A stretch of DNA of 60,000 nt from Bolinopsis microptera (Eukaryota > Ctenophora > Tentaculata > Lobata > Bolinopsidae), in contig NC_087082.1 in assembly GCF_026151205.1 (NCBI RefSeq), forward strand, positions 4,321,408-4,381,407. Reading direction: 5' to 3'. This document shows, in pieces, positions 56,910 through 60,000 of this stretch (its first letter is position 1; every line of letters starts with the position of its first letter). The notes beneath the pieces are model-generated. The model ran no database searches. It had not been told where the DNA came from and saw only the letters and a program-made list of their open reading frames with translations. The position numbers and the translations under genes were made by a program.

Positions 56910-58017
56910 GCATTACCTCTAAAGGACCTCAACTACGCCAACGCTATGGTTGGAAGATCCAAGGAGTGCCCTCTAAATGTGCCTGCAGAAATGTGAACAG
57001 TGTCTACCATGCCCTTGATTGTGAATTAGGTGGATATGTTTCCATGCGCTACAATGATATAAGAGACACTGCAGCTTTCTTCCTTCAAGAAGAAAACAAC
57101 AATTTTATTTATTGTACAGACTGTTTTACAAGGACATTGACAGATGATACTCACATTAGGCATTCATTATTGCATCTAAATTATTTCACTTTCATTAGGT
57201 TTAGAAATTTATTCTCTGGTTAACAGATTTCAAATGTTTAATTAATTTGTAGTATGACAGTAAGGTATATAAGAAGTTATTTAATTTTGCTTGGGCTATT
57301 ATATTGACTATTGAGGTTTAATGATGATATGGAATTTGAATTCTATATAAATTTACACTATGTGGTTGGGGCATTTTGCATAGTAAATATGGTTACTACT
57401 CCTATATATCATATTATTTGATTGGTATTCGATTTCTGATTAATTCCCTAGGAATATGATCATAATATCTCAATTTGGCTTTAGGTAGGGTGCCCCGCTA
57501 GAAGAACTGGATTCTTTCAGGAAGCATCCCGTGCACAGACCTTGGTCTACATATATATTAAATTATTAACCATTCATTCTGTATGTGCACGACAATTAAT
57601 TTCAATCAAATTTAGAAGCAAAGTGTAAGGATGTAAGAATAGAACCTGCACTCCTGCCTGTCCAACCAAGTTCAATCTCCAGGAAGACCAACACCCAGGA
57701 TGAAGCTTGTCTTGATGTAGCAGCTGTTGGACTTTATGCACCATTCGAAAGAACATTCTTTGACATCAGGGTCACTCATCCTAATTGCGACTCAAATACG
57801 TTTAAGCCACTAGATAAAATCTACAGTGTGCACGAGAAAGAAAAGAAAGATCTCAATGAAGAGAGTACTTGAGTCAGAGAAAGGGTCCTTTGTCCCGCTA
57901 GACTATACAACATCTGGAGGTATAGGACCACTCTGCACTGTGTTCGTAGATCGTATCTCTGAGATGATAGCTGACCATAATGAAGAAGCTGAGAGCCAGG
58001 TCAAAAATCACATCTGA
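56910..58017 (+). pseudogene. Decayed zinc-ribbon + PD-(D/E)XK-like module of an RT-like element, second copy
   Basis: Several frames give, in order: LRYGWKIQGVPSKCACRN, HALDCELGGYVSMRYNDIRD, AAFFLQE, then after an insertion EAKCKDVRIEPALLPVQP, ACLDVAAVGLYAPFERTFFD, IRVTHPNC, IYSVHEKEKKDLNE and RVLESEKGSFVPLDYTTSGG. Frameshifts occur near 56950 and 57850. The zinc-ribbon cysteines (CAC..HALDC) are better kept than at 10583-11530. The Asp (LDVA), Asp (FFDIRV) and E-x-E-K (ESEKGSF) series is what suggests a PD-(D/E)XK fold. It has the same domain order as the minus-strand copy 46 kb away, but the sequences differ, so these are different families. Confidence 0.65.
57095..57605. other. ~510-bp insertion splitting the nuclease module
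   Basis: The protein similarity stops after FFLQE and resumes at EAKCKDV. The AT-rich DNA between has no similarity or coding potential that I recognise. AGAAG occurs at both edges and might be a short target duplication. Confidence 0.5.
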
Positions 58018-58532
58018 ACACGATTAAGGTTTTTATTATTATTAAATCTAAAATAGCTAATAATTTAATAAATTATTAACAGGCCCCTTAACGTGGGCAA
58101 TAATATACGCTTTATAAATTATATAAACAAATTGCAGTCTATTTTTCCAATGTTGTTAAGTGTCTCTTTAGATCTGTTTTGGTGTTTAGTGGGAGTTCCC
58201 ACATTTGTTGGTTGAGAATGCTCAACATAACATACATGATGCTTGACTGCTTTATTGACCCGGACAGGCACCGGGGGCAGACATCCCAACACCAGTGCGT
58301 TGGGACATAGTGTTGGTCTGCTTCAGGACGTGTTAGATCCTAGAGAAGCCGCCATCCCCTCTACTGCTTTAGCTCAGCGGCAGCATGAGCCCTGGTTTCC
58401 TGCCACATTGGTACCTCTGAAAGTACAGAAAAGTGGTGGATTTCGGGGTCCAGGATCCTCCCTCTTTAATCTTTACGGTGGTGTTATTTCTCTGAGATGT
58501 TTGCAGAGTCTTTATTTTATGATCTTTCTAGT
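58018..58532. other. Probable 3' UTR of the minus-strand LINE
   Basis: It lies directly downstream, in minus orientation, of the LINE ORF2 stop. The GC-richer block at about 58255-58460 fits LINE 3' untranslated sequence, but its end cannot be placed. Confidence 0.4.
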
Positions 58533-60000
58533 TTAGTTGGATAAATCCTGGAGAGCATCATTTTGACCCCAAAGAAATTCGACTCTTCTAATGAATGCTT
58601 TTTGTGTGCTGCTTTTTGTTAACACTTCATCTAGATAGGAATGTGAGTCAGCCCCACCCAGCTCTTCTTTTAGCTGCAGGTAACTGGTGTCTTGCACCTC
58701 CAGACACAATAGGAGCTGGTGTACAGGAGAATCATCGAAGCTGTTGCAGAAACGACAGGCCTCACCACTGTCACCACCCATGATCTTTTGGATATTCGCA
58801 AAGAGTGGTGAGCTGCCATGAATGTAGTCCATTATTCGGCTGTCCAGATTTTTACTCGTGTTGTGCACGAATAAGAAGTTGTTTTTGTCTAGGAGCAGCC
58901 CACTGTTTTTAATCTTTGTGATCACACCAAGTATCTTGGTCTCCTTGTTGTTACTGACAGTTCTGCATTGCAGATTTGTTTCGATGCTGTCAATCCAGAT
59001 CTTATTTTTGTAGCTCATTATGTCTGCCTGAGTGTAATAGGCCAGATCCTTGAAATGTTCCTGCGTTAGGTCTATCATTCTGGTTCCGTGCAGTGGCGTA
59101 ACGAAGGGCCCTGCTGACCCCGCTGTGCAGGGGGGCGCCGTCTTAGGGGGGCGCCAAATCGTTGTTTGAATGTGGGACAATTTCGAAAACTTAACTAAAG
59201 TACTAGCAAAACTGCGCGTTTTGCTCTAGATACACACTTTTTTAGAGATTTTTACCGGCGTATCTTCTAAAATCACCTAATTTGTTCAATTTTAGGGAGG
59301 GGCACCAAAAGGGGAGGGGGCGCCAACAGGGGGGCGCCTTTTCGGCAGGGGGGCGCCAACAGGCAACCTTACGCCACTGGTTCCGTGTGACTTATTTTCT
59401 TTCCAAAGGAAGTACTTTTTCAGTGACATTGTTAAGACATGAAAGCTTGGTATTCTGCTTTCGTCAACTTGGTAGAGTGTAGCTGAGAGGTTGTCACCTT
59501 GTGTGAGTACTTTGCACATGAATTTAACCGAAAGAGCTTCGAGTTGCACATCCAGTGGTGGGAGGTGGAGAGCAAGTTCGGTTAATTCCCTTTGTGGATT
59601 CAGGACTGATCCAGATATTTTTAGAATGATTTTATTCCAGAAGCTTTTAAATTGATTGAGACACTTGTGAAGCCAAATAGGTGCTGCGTAGAACAGTTTA
59701 GTGAGGACCATTGTTTTAAGGAGGAGAGTGAGGCTGTAAACGTTTAGACCGTATTTGCGGTTAGTTGATTTTGTTATTAATCCCCACTTTCTTTTGCATT
59801 CTTTAAGTTTTTGAGACGCATGTTTCTTGAAATTGAGGTCTTTATCTACTATTACCCCAAGGACCTTTGTGCTTTGGACGTAGTTGATGCTTTTCCCATT
59901 AATACATAATTCTGCAGGTTTCTGTTCTTCAGTATAAGCTGCAGTTTTCAAGATTAAGGTTTGATATGCTACAAAGCACACTCATAGCACTCCGGGGAAT
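58533..60000 (-). pseudogene. LINE ORF2 C-terminal part, interrupted by a hAT MITE; runs off the window
   Basis: From the window edge, minus frames give the RT thumb (INGKSINYVQSTKVLGVIVD, KDLNFKKHASQKLKECKRKW), then LTKLFYAAPIWLHKC and LHLPPLDVQLEALSVKFMCK. Without the MITE and one target-site copy, the frame passes straight from ..WKENKSHGT to RMIDLTQEHFKDL. It continues to a C-terminal knuckle (CRFCNSFDDSPVHQLLLC) and ends at 58533. The +1 frame is open on both sides, so the host copy was fairly intact when the MITE landed. It differs from the CR1-like LINE at 52125. Confidence 0.82.
59091..59379. mobile_element. 289-bp hAT MITE with perfect 8-bp target duplication
   Basis: It starts CAGTGGCGTAACG and ends CTTACGCCACTG, giving inverted ends of about 12 bp. 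GTTCCGTG flanks both sides (59083-59090 and 59380-59387). CAGTGGCGTA ends with an 8-bp duplication are diagnostic for hAT. The interior has G-rich GGGGGGCGCC repeats at both sides and AT-rich sequence between. Confidence 0.95.

Noticed and set aside
1-60000. CRISPR arrays, prokaryotic operons, riboswitches, rRNA or tRNA genes
   Set aside because: The DNA is clearly eukaryotic; tandem repeats here lack unique spacers, and no cloverleaf or rRNA-like segment was recognised by eye.

Overview
The window is animal (metazoan) nuclear DNA, AT-rich. Its genes have GT-AG introns and short exons and are separated by kilobases of noncoding sequence, and it holds many decayed transposable elements. The transposon mix (CR1-like LINEs, RT-linked nuclease modules, hAT and other terminal-inverted-repeat elements), together with secreted cysteine-rich peptides and an SRCR/ephrin-type-repeat receptor, suggests an aquatic invertebrate. 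A cnidarian is my best guess, from resemblance only.

Layout. 1-9.5 kb is a nested transposon complex. A retroelement-type gene coding for an AlkB-like 2OG-Fe(II) dioxygenase fused to an SGNH hydrolase (minus strand, frameshifted) was split by a hAT-type element (8-bp target duplication, ~600-bp terminal inverted repeats, interior of 11-bp satellite). Half of the element plus adjoining gene was then tandemly duplicated, with the junction inside the satellite motif. 9.5-16 kb holds a decayed RT-linked nuclease fragment and a ~2.5-kb foldback element. 17.3-19.1 kb has two tandem paralogous two-exon genes for secreted peptides with 16 cysteines. 19.1-29.1 kb is noncoding, with several simple repeats.

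29.1-31.5 kb is a plus-strand gene for a BASP1/CAP-23-like, probably N-myristoylated, Ala/Glu/Pro-rich protein. 32.7-34.8 kb is a plus-strand gene for a single-pass receptor-like protein with cysteine-rich ephrin-receptor-type repeats. 36.5-44.4 kb is a minus-strand gene of about 15 exons for a coiled-coil protein of roughly 1,320 residues, with a MITE in one intron. 47.7-49.1 kb is a minus-strand gene for a small single-pass membrane protein. 49.8-51.9 kb is calnexin (minus strand, two coding exons).

52.1-60 kb is again transposon territory: a 5'-truncated CR1-like LINE with an octamer tail, a second decayed copy of the zinc-ribbon/nuclease module, and a LINE fragment interrupted by a 289-bp hAT MITE with a perfect 8-bp target duplication. 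The host genes look independent; I see no evidence that they form one pathway. Exons were assigned by eye from splice consensus, phase agreement and protein continuity; none was confirmed by transcript data.
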